This document shows positions 17,760-25,879 of a DNA stretch of 64,000 nt, in pieces. The notes below the pieces were generated by a model. The model was not told where the DNA came from. It saw only the letters and a program-made list of their open reading frames with translations, and did no database searches. How positions within the stretch are numbered: position 1 is the stretch's first letter; the number at the start of each line of letters is the position of its first letter. The DNA lies in the NCBI RefSeq assembly GCF_017301735.1, contig NZ_CP071090.1:5074001-5138000 (forward strand), written 5' to 3'. Made by a program: the position numbers and the translations under genes. This stretch comes from Pyxidicoccus parkwaysis. Lineage in GTDB: Bacteria; Myxococcota; Myxococcia; Myxococcales; Myxococcaceae.

Positions 17760-18622
17760 AGAAGCTCGACCCGAAGAACCTGTCCGCGCAGCTCCACTAC
17801 CGCGCCGCCGGCAACCCACCGGGCACCCTGCCCGCGTCCGCCATCTCCAACTGCTTCCCCGGGCTGGAGTTCGACTTCCGCAACGTGTGGCGCCGCATCT
17901 TCGTCGGCATCGAGATGCACGAAGCGGACAACTACGTGATGAAGACGGACAAGGGCCTGGAGCACCTGCTCCACCACCGTCTGCTGCGCGTGGACGGCCA
18001 GCCGCTCGTCGTCCCCGTCATGGGCCCGCAGCGCCCGGGCGCGGATTCCATCCAGCTCACCAACTCGGCCAACCCGGAGGGCGTCGCCTTCATGGAGTGG
18101 TCCAACGCCCTCGCCGAGGTGCTGCACGGCAAGGCGGGCAAGAAGGTGCGCTGCGAATTCACCCTGGCGGAGTCCTCGCTGCCGGCCGCCATTCCCACCG
18201 ACAAGAAGAAGCTCATCGTGGAGAACCTCGAGGTCCGGCACTTCTTCGCCCGGGGCACGCAGGGACAGCTCGCCGTCATCGCCGAGGAGCTGGCCCAGCC
18301 GGGCGAGCTGACGCAGGGGTTGTGCTCGCCCTGGCAGAACGACTACCGCGAGTGCGCCTGCTACTACTGGGCCGCCAGCCGCCCGGACTACGTCAGCGTG
18401 GAGCAGGGCCCGCAGGGCGTCAGCGTCGGCATCAACTGGATGCAGAAGGAGCGCGGCCCCGAGGCTCCCCAGCAGTACATCCTCGACAATCGCGAGGACT
18501 CGCGGCTGGTCTCGTATGACGACCTCTTCCGCCAATGGGAGGAGCTGCTGCACTTCCAGATTGAAGGGAGGGACCGCGATGTCGTCCCGCTCCCGGAAAC
18601 GGACGTGGAGCCCTCGAAGTGA
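17756..18622 (+). CDS. LodA C-terminal-like protein with candidate CTQ cysteine and tryptophan
   Basis: A 288-residue protein. Residues 182-212 hold PGELTQGLCSPWQNDYREC followed by YYWAASRPDYV, closely matching the PG-LT...PWQ-D...C...W-A-RPD signature of LodA/GoxA oxidases, where the Cys joins a Trp to form cysteine tryptophylquinone. Cys200 and Trp261 (in LFRQWEELLHF) lie 61 residues apart, close to the 65 of LodA (Cys516/Trp581, from memory). Extra cysteines at 33, 133, 190 and 202 could be substrates for thioether formation by the adjacent radical SAM enzyme. The start overlaps the previous stop (ATGA) and the stop overlaps the radical SAM start (GTGA). Enzyme activity is inferred. Confidence 0.6.
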   Translation: MKKLDPKNLSAQLHYRAAGNPPGTLPASAISNCFPGLEFDFRNVWRRIFVGIEMHEADNYVMKTDKGLEHLLHHRLLRVDGQPLVVPVMGPQRPGADSIQLTNSANPEGVAFMEWSNALAEVLHGKAGKKVRCEFTLAESSLPAAIPTDKKKLIVENLEVRHFFARGTQGQLAVIAEELAQPGELTQGLCSPWQNDYRECACYYWAASRPDYVSVEQGPQGVSVGINWMQKERGPEAPQQYILDNREDSRLVSYDDLFRQWEELLHFQIEGRDRDVVPLPETDVEPSK

Positions 18623-19983
18623 GTGCTCCGGACACGACTCGGGCACGGAGGCTCTTCGAGCTGTCCATGCCCCACGTGCCGGACCTGCACCTCTATGCCA
18701 CGGAGGCCGGTCAGCACCTGCTGGTGGTGAACGGCAGCCGCCTCTTCGACGTGGATGCGGAGGTGTCCGGAGCGTTGGAGCGCGCGCGGCTCGCGAGGGA
18801 TGGCGAGGCGGTGCGGCGGCTGTTGGAGTCACTGGGCGTCGCCGAGCCGCCCTTCGTCGATGACACTCCCGTGGAGGCTCCGCCCGTGCGGGCGCTGTCG
18901 CTGGCAGTGGCGCAGAAGTGCAACCTGGGTTGCACGTACTGCTATGCGCAGCAGGGGGACTTCGGCGGTCCGGCGCGCAACATGCCGCTGGAGACGGCGC
19001 TGGAGGCGGTGGACCTGCTGCTGCGCGACGCGAGCCGGGGCGAGCGCGTGAACCTCTCGTTCCTCGGCGGCGAGCCGCTCTTCAACCGCGCCGTCATCCG
19101 GGCCGCGACGGAGAGGGCCGTGGAGGGTGCTCGGGCGAAGGGCGTCTCGCTGACGCTGTCGCTCACCACCAACGGCACGCTGCTGACGCCCGACGACGGC
19201 GACTTCCTCGAGGCCCACGGCTTCGCGGTGACGGTGAGTCTGGACGGGCCACAGCAGACGCACGACCGACTGCGCGCTTTCAAGGGAGGCCAGGGCAGCT
19301 TCGACAAGGTGATGGCGAATGTAACGCCGCTGCTGGAGCGCCAGCGCAGGATGCAGGTCTCCGCGCGCGTCACCGTCACGCCGCGCAACCTTGAGCTGCG
19401 CCAGACGCTGGATGCGTTCGTGGACCTGGGCTTCCACTCCGTCGGCTTTTCTCCCATGCTCGCCTCGCCCACCGGACGTGACGAACTGGGGCACGCCGAG
19501 CTGGAACAGATGCTCGAGCAGATGGTGGACTGTGGCCGCGAGTTCGAGCGGCGGCTCGTGGCCGGACGGCGCTACCCGTTCTCCAACATGGTCAACGCCA
19601 TGCGCGAGCTGCACAAGGGCACCCACCGTCCCTACCCGTGCGGCGCGGGCGCGGGCTACCTCGGCGTCTCCGCCAGTGGCGAACTGGCCGCGTGCCACCG
19701 CTTCGTGGGCGACGAGGAAGGCGCCATGGGCGACCTGACCACCGGCGTGGACCGCGAGCGCCAGGCGCGCTGGCTCACGGAGCGACATGTGCACAGGCAG
19801 GAGCCGTGCCGCTCGTGCTGGGCGCGCTACCTGTGCTCCGGCGGCTGTCATCATGAGGTCATCCAGCGGGGACGCCCCGCCTGCGACTACATCCGTGGCT
19901 GGCTGCACTACTGCCTGGAGGCGTACAGCCGGCTCTCGCGAGCGCGGCCGGACTACTTCGGCCTTCCCGCCGCGAACGGGTGA
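18619..19983 (+). CDS. radical SAM/SPASM maturase, QhpD-like
   Basis: A 454-residue enzyme. Residues 101-108 (CNLGCTYC) bind the SAM-cleaving 4Fe-4S cluster, followed by the FLGGEPLFN and TTNGTLLT motifs of the radical SAM barrel. From about residue 340 a SPASM domain supplies further cluster ligands: PYPCGAGAGYLGVSASGELA, ACHRF, then CRSCWARYLCSGGCHHE. This arrangement closely resembles QhpD, which forms Cys-to-Asp/Glu thioether bridges in the gamma subunit of quinohemoprotein amine dehydrogenase before CTQ formation. The GTG start overlaps the previous stop by four bases and its own stop overlaps the flavoprotein start. The likely substrate is the Cys-rich 288-residue neighbour. Classical LodA systems lack such an enzyme. 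Confidence 0.82.
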   Translation: MSAPDTTRARRLFELSMPHVPDLHLYATEAGQHLLVVNGSRLFDVDAEVSGALERARLARDGEAVRRLLESLGVAEPPFVDDTPVEAPPVRALSLAVAQKCNLGCTYCYAQQGDFGGPARNMPLETALEAVDLLLRDASRGERVNLSFLGGEPLFNRAVIRAATERAVEGARAKGVSLTLSLTTNGTLLTPDDGDFLEAHGFAVTVSLDGPQQTHDRLRAFKGGQGSFDKVMANVTPLLERQRRMQVSARVTVTPRNLELRQTLDAFVDLGFHSVGFSPMLASPTGRDELGHAELEQMLEQMVDCGREFERRLVAGRRYPFSNMVNAMRELHKGTHRPYPCGAGAGYLGVSASGELAACHRFVGDEEGAMGDLTTGVDRERQARWLTERHVHRQEPCRSCWARYLCSGGCHHEVIQRGRPACDYIRGWLHYCLEAYSRLSRARPDYFGLPAANG

Positions 19984-21428
19984 GCACGGTGGACGCGCGG
20001 TTCGACACAGAGGTGTGTGTCGTCGGTGGTGGTCCGGCCGGGGCTTCGCTGGCGCTGCGGCTGGCTCGGCTGGGCCATTCGGTCTGCCTCATGGAGAGGC
20101 ATGCCTTTCCGCGGCCCCACGTGGGCGAGTCCCTGGCGCCAGGGGTGTGGCCGCTGCTCGACATGCTCGGTGTGGCGGAGGAGGTGCGGCGGGCAAGCTT
20201 CCTTCCCGCGCACGAGGCGCTGGTGCGCTGGGAGGACGGCACCGGGCGGAGCGTGCGCTCGCGGGAACCTGGGCTGCTGGTGGACCGGGGCCGCTTCGAT
20301 GCGCTGCTGCTGGGCGCGGCGCGCGACGCGGGAGTGCGCGTGCTGCAGCCGGCCGCAGCGCACCGGCCTGAGCGACTGGACGTTGGCTGGAGGGTGCCCG
20401 TCGTCCTATCGGGAGGACGGAGGCTCCAAGTGTCCGCGCGCTTCCTCGCGGACGCGAGCGGACGCGGCACATGGCTGGGAGGCCGGAAGGAGCCCGTCTC
20501 CGCGCGTACAGTGGCTCTGCATGGGTATTGGCGGGGAGAGCGGCCTCACGGCCCGGAGACGCGCGTGGAGGCGGGGCCGGATGCCTGGTATTGGGGCGCG
20601 CACCTGCCGGACGGCACCTTCAGCGCGATGGCGTTCGTGGACCCGGAGCTGCTGCGCGAGCGGGGCGTCACGCGGCGCACGCTGGAGTCCTTCTATCTTG
20701 AACTGCTGGCGAGCTCGGGGCTGCTGGGTGCGTGGACATCGCCACGATTGGTGGGGAGCGTGCTGGTCAGCGATGCCACGTGCTACCGGGACGCGGTGCC
20801 CATCGAGCGCGACTGCATCAAGGTGGGCGAGGCCAGCTTCTCCATCGACCCGTTGTCCTCGTCGGGGGTGCAGAAAGCCTTGCAGACGGCGCTGAGCGGT
20901 GCGGTGGCCGTCCATACGTTGCTCGTCCGGCCGGACAACGCCTCCGCCGCGCTGCGCTTCTACACGGAGGACCAACGCGAGTCTGTGGCCCGGCATGCGG
21001 CCTGGGCGGCGGGGTACTACGCGGAGCACCGCACGTACCGGGACAGGCCGTTCTGGAAGTGCCGCGCACAGGCGTCGCCTACGCTCGGGGGCCTTGAGAC
21101 GCGCCCGCCTCCGCTCGAGGGCGAGGCCCTGCTTCATCGCCGGTGGCGGCTGGACCGCGAGGTGGCTCTGGTGGACACGCCGTGCATCGTCGGAGACCTC
21201 ATCGAGCTGCGCCGGGCGCTGAGCCATCCCCGTCTCGGGCGGCCGGTGGCATGGCTCGACGGGGTGGAGCTGGCGCCGCTCGTGGAGGGGCTCCGCGATG
21301 GGTTGACGATGCCCCAGCTCGCGGACACCTGGGGGCGCGAGGTGCCGTTCCGGCGGGGTGTCGCCATCCTGGGTTGGCTGTACCGCCAGGGGTTGCTCGC
21401 GGAGGTCGGTGCGAACGAGATGCGCTGA
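19980..21428 (+). CDS. FAD-dependent monooxygenase, LodB/QhpG-like
   Basis: A 482-residue flavoprotein of the tryptophan-halogenase/PHBH superfamily. GGGPAGASLALRLARLGHSV near residues 16-35 is the FAD Rossmann motif; PHVGESLAPG and FSIDPLSSSGVQKAL are the second and third conserved FAD/active-site segments. The Lys-containing halogenase motif and WxWxIP are not evident, arguing for hydroxylation, as in LodB and QhpG. These oxygenate the precursor Trp of a CTQ cofactor. It is the last of four genes linked by 4-base overlaps. The C-terminal ~120 residues include a PqqD-like stretch (LVEGLRDGLTMPQLADTW) that might bind the substrate protein. Assignment of the Trp substrate is inferred from context. 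Confidence 0.8.
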   Translation: MSTVDARFDTEVCVVGGGPAGASLALRLARLGHSVCLMERHAFPRPHVGESLAPGVWPLLDMLGVAEEVRRASFLPAHEALVRWEDGTGRSVRSREPGLLVDRGRFDALLLGAARDAGVRVLQPAAAHRPERLDVGWRVPVVLSGGRRLQVSARFLADASGRGTWLGGRKEPVSARTVALHGYWRGERPHGPETRVEAGPDAWYWGAHLPDGTFSAMAFVDPELLRERGVTRRTLESFYLELLASSGLLGAWTSPRLVGSVLVSDATCYRDAVPIERDCIKVGEASFSIDPLSSSGVQKALQTALSGAVAVHTLLVRPDNASAALRFYTEDQRESVARHAAWAAGYYAEHRTYRDRPFWKCRAQASPTLGGLETRPPPLEGEALLHRRWRLDREVALVDTPCIVGDLIELRRALSHPRLGRPVAWLDGVELAPLVEGLRDGLTMPQLADTWGREVPFRRGVAILGWLYRQGLLAEVGANEMR

Positions 21429-21458
21429 TTGCTCTGCTCGGTGCCGCTTCATCCGTGC

Positions 21459-21594
21459 CTGTGCTGGAGGGGCGTGGGTTACTTGCTGCTGCTCCAGAAC
21501 CGATTCAAACGAGCAAGTGGGACGACACTCTTTCCCTCCGCTTCGCTGGAAGCCAACCTGCGTCTGGTGTCACTTCTGACCTTTGACTTCAGTG
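21459..21594. repeat. direct repeat, copy B (degenerate flippase 3' end)
   Basis: This stretch repeats 14621-14757. Read in frame it starts GVGYLLLLQNRFK, against GVGYVLLLQTRLK in the flippase, but a 1-base deletion near 21530 shifts the frame, so it is a relic and not a gene. It begins 30 bases after the flavoprotein stop, at the far end of the operon. Confidence 0.75.
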
Positions 21595-21691
21595 TCTGCG
21601 CAACTCTTGCGTTTGAGTATTCGCGTCTGCCTGTTCTAGCCTCTCCCTTGCCTCGAACCATTGGGTTCGTGCGGCACCGGGGGGAACAAAC

Positions 21692-22930
21692 ATGGGCCTT
21701 TGCGAAGATTTGCGTCAGCTCTCAGAGCAGGTCCGGAAGCGGCAGTCGTTCATCAAAGGAGAAGAGGCCACAAAGCAGGCCTTGATCCTGCCCTTCCTCC
21801 AAGTACTCGGATACGACATCTACGATCCAACAGAGACGCAGCCCGAATACGTGGCGGATTTCGCCAAGAAGCGCGGCGGCGTCATGGAGAAGGTGGACTA
21901 CGCGCTCCATCTCAAGGGACAGCCTGCGCTTTTCATCGAATGCAAAGCGGTGGACGCGGCGCCCGAGGACCATGACGGACAGCTTGCGCGCTACTTCAAC
22001 GCCACCCCGTCGGTTCGGATTGCGGTGGTCACCAACGGAGTCCGCTACCGCTTCTTCACGGACCTCCAGTCTCCGAACGTGATGGATGCCGCTCCGTTCA
22101 TGGAGTTCAACATCCTCTCGTTCAGCGACCGGGAGGTGGACCTGCTCCGCCCCTTCACGAAGGATTCCTTCGACGCGGCATCCATCCAGGGCCATGCCGA
22201 GGAAATCATCTTCGTGGGCAAGGTCACGGCGCTCATCAACGAGCTGCTGCGGAACCCCTCTGAGAGCTTCGTGCGCTTCCTGCTCGCGGAGGTGGAGCTG
22301 GTCTCCGGCCGGGTCACGAAAAACGTGGTGGAGCGGTTCGTTCCCATCGTCAAGAAGGCCATCCAGACAACGCTTCTGGATATGATGACGAAGTCCATCC
22401 AGCAGGAGATTGCGCAACCCAACGCCCAGATGGTTGGCTCGGCGTCGGTGGCACAGCCCTCTCCTTCCCCCGCAGAGGCCCTTCAGAAGGCTGCGGACAC
22501 CTCAGAATCCAGCTCGACGGGAGCGCTCATCGAGACGACGGAGGTGGAACTGGAGATCTTCCGCATCGTCCAGCGGATGTGCGCGGAGTCCGCGATGAAG
22601 CAAGCCATCAGTTACAAGGACTCGGCCAGCTACTTCGGCATCAACTTGGGAAAAGTCTCCTCCTGGTTCCTGCGTGCCTTCACCAATGGCAAGAAGAAGT
22701 CGTTGGTGACCCGGCTTCCCGTCGAACAGACGTCGATGCTGGCGCCCGGCTTTGAGGTCGAAGCGGCCCCAGATGGGATTGGCAAGAGCCGCGTCTACTT
22801 CAACGCGACGAGTGATGTCGAAAAGCTGCGGGCGCTCGTCCTCGTGGCGTATGAAGAGGAAGCGAAGCGGCAAATCGCGCCAACAACCGAGGGAACGAAC
22901 TCACCAAGTGAGAACGCCACAAGCAATTGA
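21692..22930 (+). CDS. HsdR N-terminal-like PD-(D/E)XK nuclease protein
   Basis: A 412-residue protein. Residues 1-150 match the N-terminal nuclease domain of type I restriction R subunits (HSDR_N): KQALILPFLQVLGYD, then MEKVDYALHLKGQPALFIEC followed by KA gives the D...E-x-K catalytic core, and VRIAVVTNGVRYRFFTDL completes the fold. There is no helicase motor and no hsdM/hsdS gene nearby, so it is not a normal type I enzyme. The middle is helical (KNVVERFVPIVKKAIQT) and the C-terminal third (EIFRIVQRMCAESAMKQAIS) may be a separate DNA- or ligand-binding domain. Free-standing relatives are frequent in islands and prophages. A defence or DNA-repair role is possible but unproven. Confidence 0.65.
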   Translation: MGLCEDLRQLSEQVRKRQSFIKGEEATKQALILPFLQVLGYDIYDPTETQPEYVADFAKKRGGVMEKVDYALHLKGQPALFIECKAVDAAPEDHDGQLARYFNATPSVRIAVVTNGVRYRFFTDLQSPNVMDAAPFMEFNILSFSDREVDLLRPFTKDSFDAASIQGHAEEIIFVGKVTALINELLRNPSESFVRFLLAEVELVSGRVTKNVVERFVPIVKKAIQTTLLDMMTKSIQQEIAQPNAQMVGSASVAQPSPSPAEALQKAADTSESSSTGALIETTEVELEIFRIVQRMCAESAMKQAISYKDSASYFGINLGKVSSWFLRAFTNGKKKSLVTRLPVEQTSMLAPGFEVEAAPDGIGKSRVYFNATSDVEKLRALVLVAYEEEAKRQIAPTTEGTNSPSENATSN

Positions 22931-23033
22931 CCCTGCGCAACACACATCTCTGGTGGGCGCAGAACATCTGGCGGGAAGCCCCATCCAACCGCACTGACAC
23001 GCACCACCAATCAAGCAGCCAGCTCAAGTCTCC

Positions 23034-25001
23034 ATGTCATCCGACCCGAATGAATCATTGGCGGACGCCGAAACGCTGATCCACGCCATCGGCGAAACTG
23101 ACAAGCCTGTCGCTTTCTTGGTGGGTTCTCCACTGTCGATGGCTGATATCGACAAAGGACCAGGAGTTCCTGGAGTCAAAACGATGATTCAACTCGCGCA
23201 GGAGCGGGTAGGTCCCCGCCTGCGCGAGAAGTTCACGGCTACGATCGCAGGCGGTACCGATTCTCAGCGATACCAGCACGCGATGGCGTTCCTGCGGGAC
23301 AGCTATAGTCAACGTGCCGTCAATGAGGTTGTTCGCAAGGCTGTTTTGCAAGCGCGGATTCCGACCCCATCGCCGTCAACCGCATCAGACTCAGACCTCG
23401 ATGCAGACATCGATGGATGGTATCTCCCAGCAGCAACACGCGACTTGGGCAGGATTGTTGTCGACGAGCCCGGTAAGTTCGGCCCAATTCTAACGACGAA
23501 CTTCGACCCACTTCTGGAAGTCGCAGTCAAACGCGCCAATGGAGACTACATACGGACAGTGCTCCACGCTGACGGGGATCTCAACAATACAACGGGAGAT
23601 CCGAGAGCACGCAGACTCATCCATCTTCATGGCTATTGGACTCAATCTGACACTCTTCATACACCTCAGCAAATCGCAGCCAGTCGCCCTCAGTTGCTCG
23701 CATCAATACAGCAAATCCTTCGAGATTACGCGGTCGTCGTGGTTGGCTGTGGAGGCTGGGACGACATATTCACTCGCGCACTCGCACAGCTTAGCGACAA
23801 CACGAAGGCGGACATCGACATCCTATGGGCGTTTTTTGAACCCGACGGCGTCGTAGTCAACGCCAAGTATCAGAATTTCCTCTCCGGTCTCAGTTCAGCA
23901 TTGAGCCGGGGACGATTCCGCAAGTATGGCGGCGTTGATTGTCACAAGTTCTTCGGAGCCCTACTGGAGGATCGCCGTCGCCGAACTCCAGCAATTGCAG
24001 TTTCTCGCACAGAGCCTGTGGGCCTCACTCCCCCAGTTCCGTCTGCGACAACTCGCAAGACGAATCAACCTCTCCCTGCCCCCACGCCAGAAGCGGTTCG
24101 CGCACTCTCGTCACCCGCCGCGCCCATTTCAGTCGAGCCAATAGCAGCGCCAAAGACCACCCATCTCGAAACACCGCGAGTCGCTGCTCCAAATGCATCT
24201 GTCCCTTCTGCGGCCCTCCCACCTTCAGCGGGGACGGCGAGTCCTCATTTAGCAACTCCGGTCAGGGAAGAGGCCCCCGTAGCGCCCAGGCCTGTGCCAG
24301 TGCCTCGGCGCACGACCTCGCGCCTCCCGCTCCTGGGATTTGCTGCCGTGTTGATTGCAGTAGGCTTCGCGGTCACCAACGGCACGCTGGCCACCAAGTC
24401 ACAACCACAGCCTGCAGTCGCCATTCCAATTGGATCGCCCCAGGGACCGGCTTCTTCCGATAATGGAGCCGACCGCTCTCCGTTACGTGTCCGCGTTCCG
24501 AAGAACCTTTACCCAGGGACCTCGTCGAATCCAACCAGCCCCCCGGCCTGGGATCCAAACTCCACCTCCCAGCCAACTCCTGCCGGTAGCGGCAGCGCAA
24601 ACACGGAGCCTCTGCGCTCACAGCATCAGGTGAGCCCCCTCACCCGTGGCGCAACAGGCTTCCGGGTCTCGCAAATGCCAGTAGGTACCTTCGGGTTCAT
24701 CCCCCTGGACTCCGTCATCCTGCTGCAATCTGCGAGTGTCGAAGAGACACCGATGCCCGGTGCATACGAGGTTCACAAGACGAGCACCGGTAGCACCTTC
24801 TTGCTCGGGTACGCCCACCCGGCGACCGTGAAGGCTATCAACGCGGGCGTTCGCGTGAATGCCGTCCTCTCGCCTGCCGCTCTTGGCGTGCGCACGCAGT
24901 TGGTGAGTGTCCCCTTCAATCGAATCAGCAATGCCGAGCTACGCCTGGATGCGGACAAGAGCAAGGTCCTACTCCTGCAGCTCGCTGGCAGCAGCCTTTA
25001 A
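23034..25001 (+). CDS. SIR2-like domain protein with transmembrane segment and unknown C-terminal domain
   Basis: A 655-residue protein. Residues 1-320 are a SIR2-like (SIR2_2) NAD-binding domain: VAFLVGSPLSMADI at the start, GPILTTNFDPLLEVAV near 150, RLIHLHGYW near 195 and VVVVGCGGWDD near 235. A Pro/Ala-rich linker covers 335-425. Residues 430-450 (LPLLGFAAVLIAVGFAV) are a single transmembrane helix, and the last ~200 residues form an unrecognised domain beyond the membrane. SIR2-like NADases drive NAD depletion in phage defence systems (Thoeris, DSR, prokaryotic Argonaute pairs). The membrane-plus-extracellular layout suggests a sensor linked to a NADase. The gene is noticeably less GC-rich than its surroundings, which suggests transfer. 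Confidence 0.7.
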   Translation: MSSDPNESLADAETLIHAIGETDKPVAFLVGSPLSMADIDKGPGVPGVKTMIQLAQERVGPRLREKFTATIAGGTDSQRYQHAMAFLRDSYSQRAVNEVVRKAVLQARIPTPSPSTASDSDLDADIDGWYLPAATRDLGRIVVDEPGKFGPILTTNFDPLLEVAVKRANGDYIRTVLHADGDLNNTTGDPRARRLIHLHGYWTQSDTLHTPQQIAASRPQLLASIQQILRDYAVVVVGCGGWDDIFTRALAQLSDNTKADIDILWAFFEPDGVVVNAKYQNFLSGLSSALSRGRFRKYGGVDCHKFFGALLEDRRRRTPAIAVSRTEPVGLTPPVPSATTRKTNQPLPAPTPEAVRALSSPAAPISVEPIAAPKTTHLETPRVAAPNASVPSAALPPSAGTASPHLATPVREEAPVAPRPVPVPRRTTSRLPLLGFAAVLIAVGFAVTNGTLATKSQPQPAVAIPIGSPQGPASSDNGADRSPLRVRVPKNLYPGTSSNPTSPPAWDPNSTSQPTPAGSGSANTEPLRSQHQVSPLTRGATGFRVSQMPVGTFGFIPLDSVILLQSASVEETPMPGAYEVHKTSTGSTFLLGYAHPATVKAINAGVRVNAVLSPAALGVRTQLVSVPFNRISNAELRLDADKSKVLLLQLAGSSL

Positions 25002-25029
25002 TCCCTTCTTTCGCCCCAGACCCACATCC

Positions 25030-25680
25030 ATGAACAAATGCGTTCCACTCTTGTTTCTTGCAACGATTCTCCTCGGCGCCAGCGATGGAGGCTGCGGAGG
25101 CGGTGACGACCCGGTCATCACGCCTCTCGTGGAATGCTCGCCCGAAAACTGCGGGGGTTGCTGCTCCGGTAATCAGTGCGTCACCCAGAGCACGCCAGAC
25201 TCCTGTGGCAACGGCGGTGCAACGTGTTCCACATGCGTTGGCCTCTCAGTCTGCGATCCTGCGGCTCAGGGCTGCGCCATCGACCTGAAAGCATCTGTCA
25301 CCGTGCAGCCGACCGAAGCATCCATCGTTCCTCAAGACCCACGGGACAACAGCGCCTGGGACATCGACGGCTCCGAGCCGGATGTGGTCGTGGAGCTCCG
25401 ATGTCCTGTTGAAGGTAGTGACCAGCAACTGGTCACACGCACGCCAGAGGTCTCGAGCTATACGCCGCGATGGACTACGGGAGGGTGCACGACCACGGTT
25501 GGCGCACTCCTCGGACAGGAGATTCAGATCAAGTTCATCGATGTGGACGTCGCCTTTGACGATGAGATCATCAGTGTGCGCTATGCCCTCAAGGAAGAGG
25601 AACTCCGAGCCGGAGGCGTCTCGCTGGCCATCCCTGGCTACGTCAATTCGGTGTCCTTGAAGTTCACCCGGACCCCGTAG
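25030..25680 (+). CDS. secreted Cys-rich protein, possible lipoprotein
   Basis: A 216-residue protein starting MNKCVPLLFLATILLGAS, a secretion signal ending near the Cys of DGGCGGG; the lipobox is not canonical. A Cys-rich module follows (ENCGGCCSGNQCV, then CGNGGATCSTCVGLSVCD), of a kind repeated in many myxobacterial surface proteins. The last ~130 residues form a beta-rich domain (EPDVVVELRCP; IQIKFIDVDVAFDDEIISV) whose acidic loops could bind calcium in a C2-like way. It starts 28 bases after the SIR2 gene and may share its transcript; if so it could be the extracellular partner of the SIR2 protein's outer domain. This link is speculative. Confidence 0.6.
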   Translation: MNKCVPLLFLATILLGASDGGCGGGDDPVITPLVECSPENCGGCCSGNQCVTQSTPDSCGNGGATCSTCVGLSVCDPAAQGCAIDLKASVTVQPTEASIVPQDPRDNSAWDIDGSEPDVVVELRCPVEGSDQQLVTRTPEVSSYTPRWTTGGCTTTVGALLGQEIQIKFIDVDVAFDDEIISVRYALKEEELRAGGVSLAIPGYVNSVSLKFTRTP

Positions 25681-25879
25681 AGCTGCTGGTCAGTTCTGAG
25701 GCCAGGTCGTACAGCTCGCTCGAGCATCTCCCAAACAAGCTTCGGGACTGGCCGTGAATTGTACCGAGCAGCCATCCGGGCTCGTCGTGCGCTCCGGCCA
25801 CGTGAACCTACCCGAGCCGAGTGCCATCTTCCGCGTTATCACTGGGGCCGGACGCCGTGCCGCCCCAGGAAACGACGAC

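Noticed and set aside
14552..17819. Two long minus-strand open frames opposite the ferritin-like and LodA-like genes
   Set aside because: The plus-strand genes have motifs, ribosome-binding sites and 4-base overlaps; the minus frames have none.
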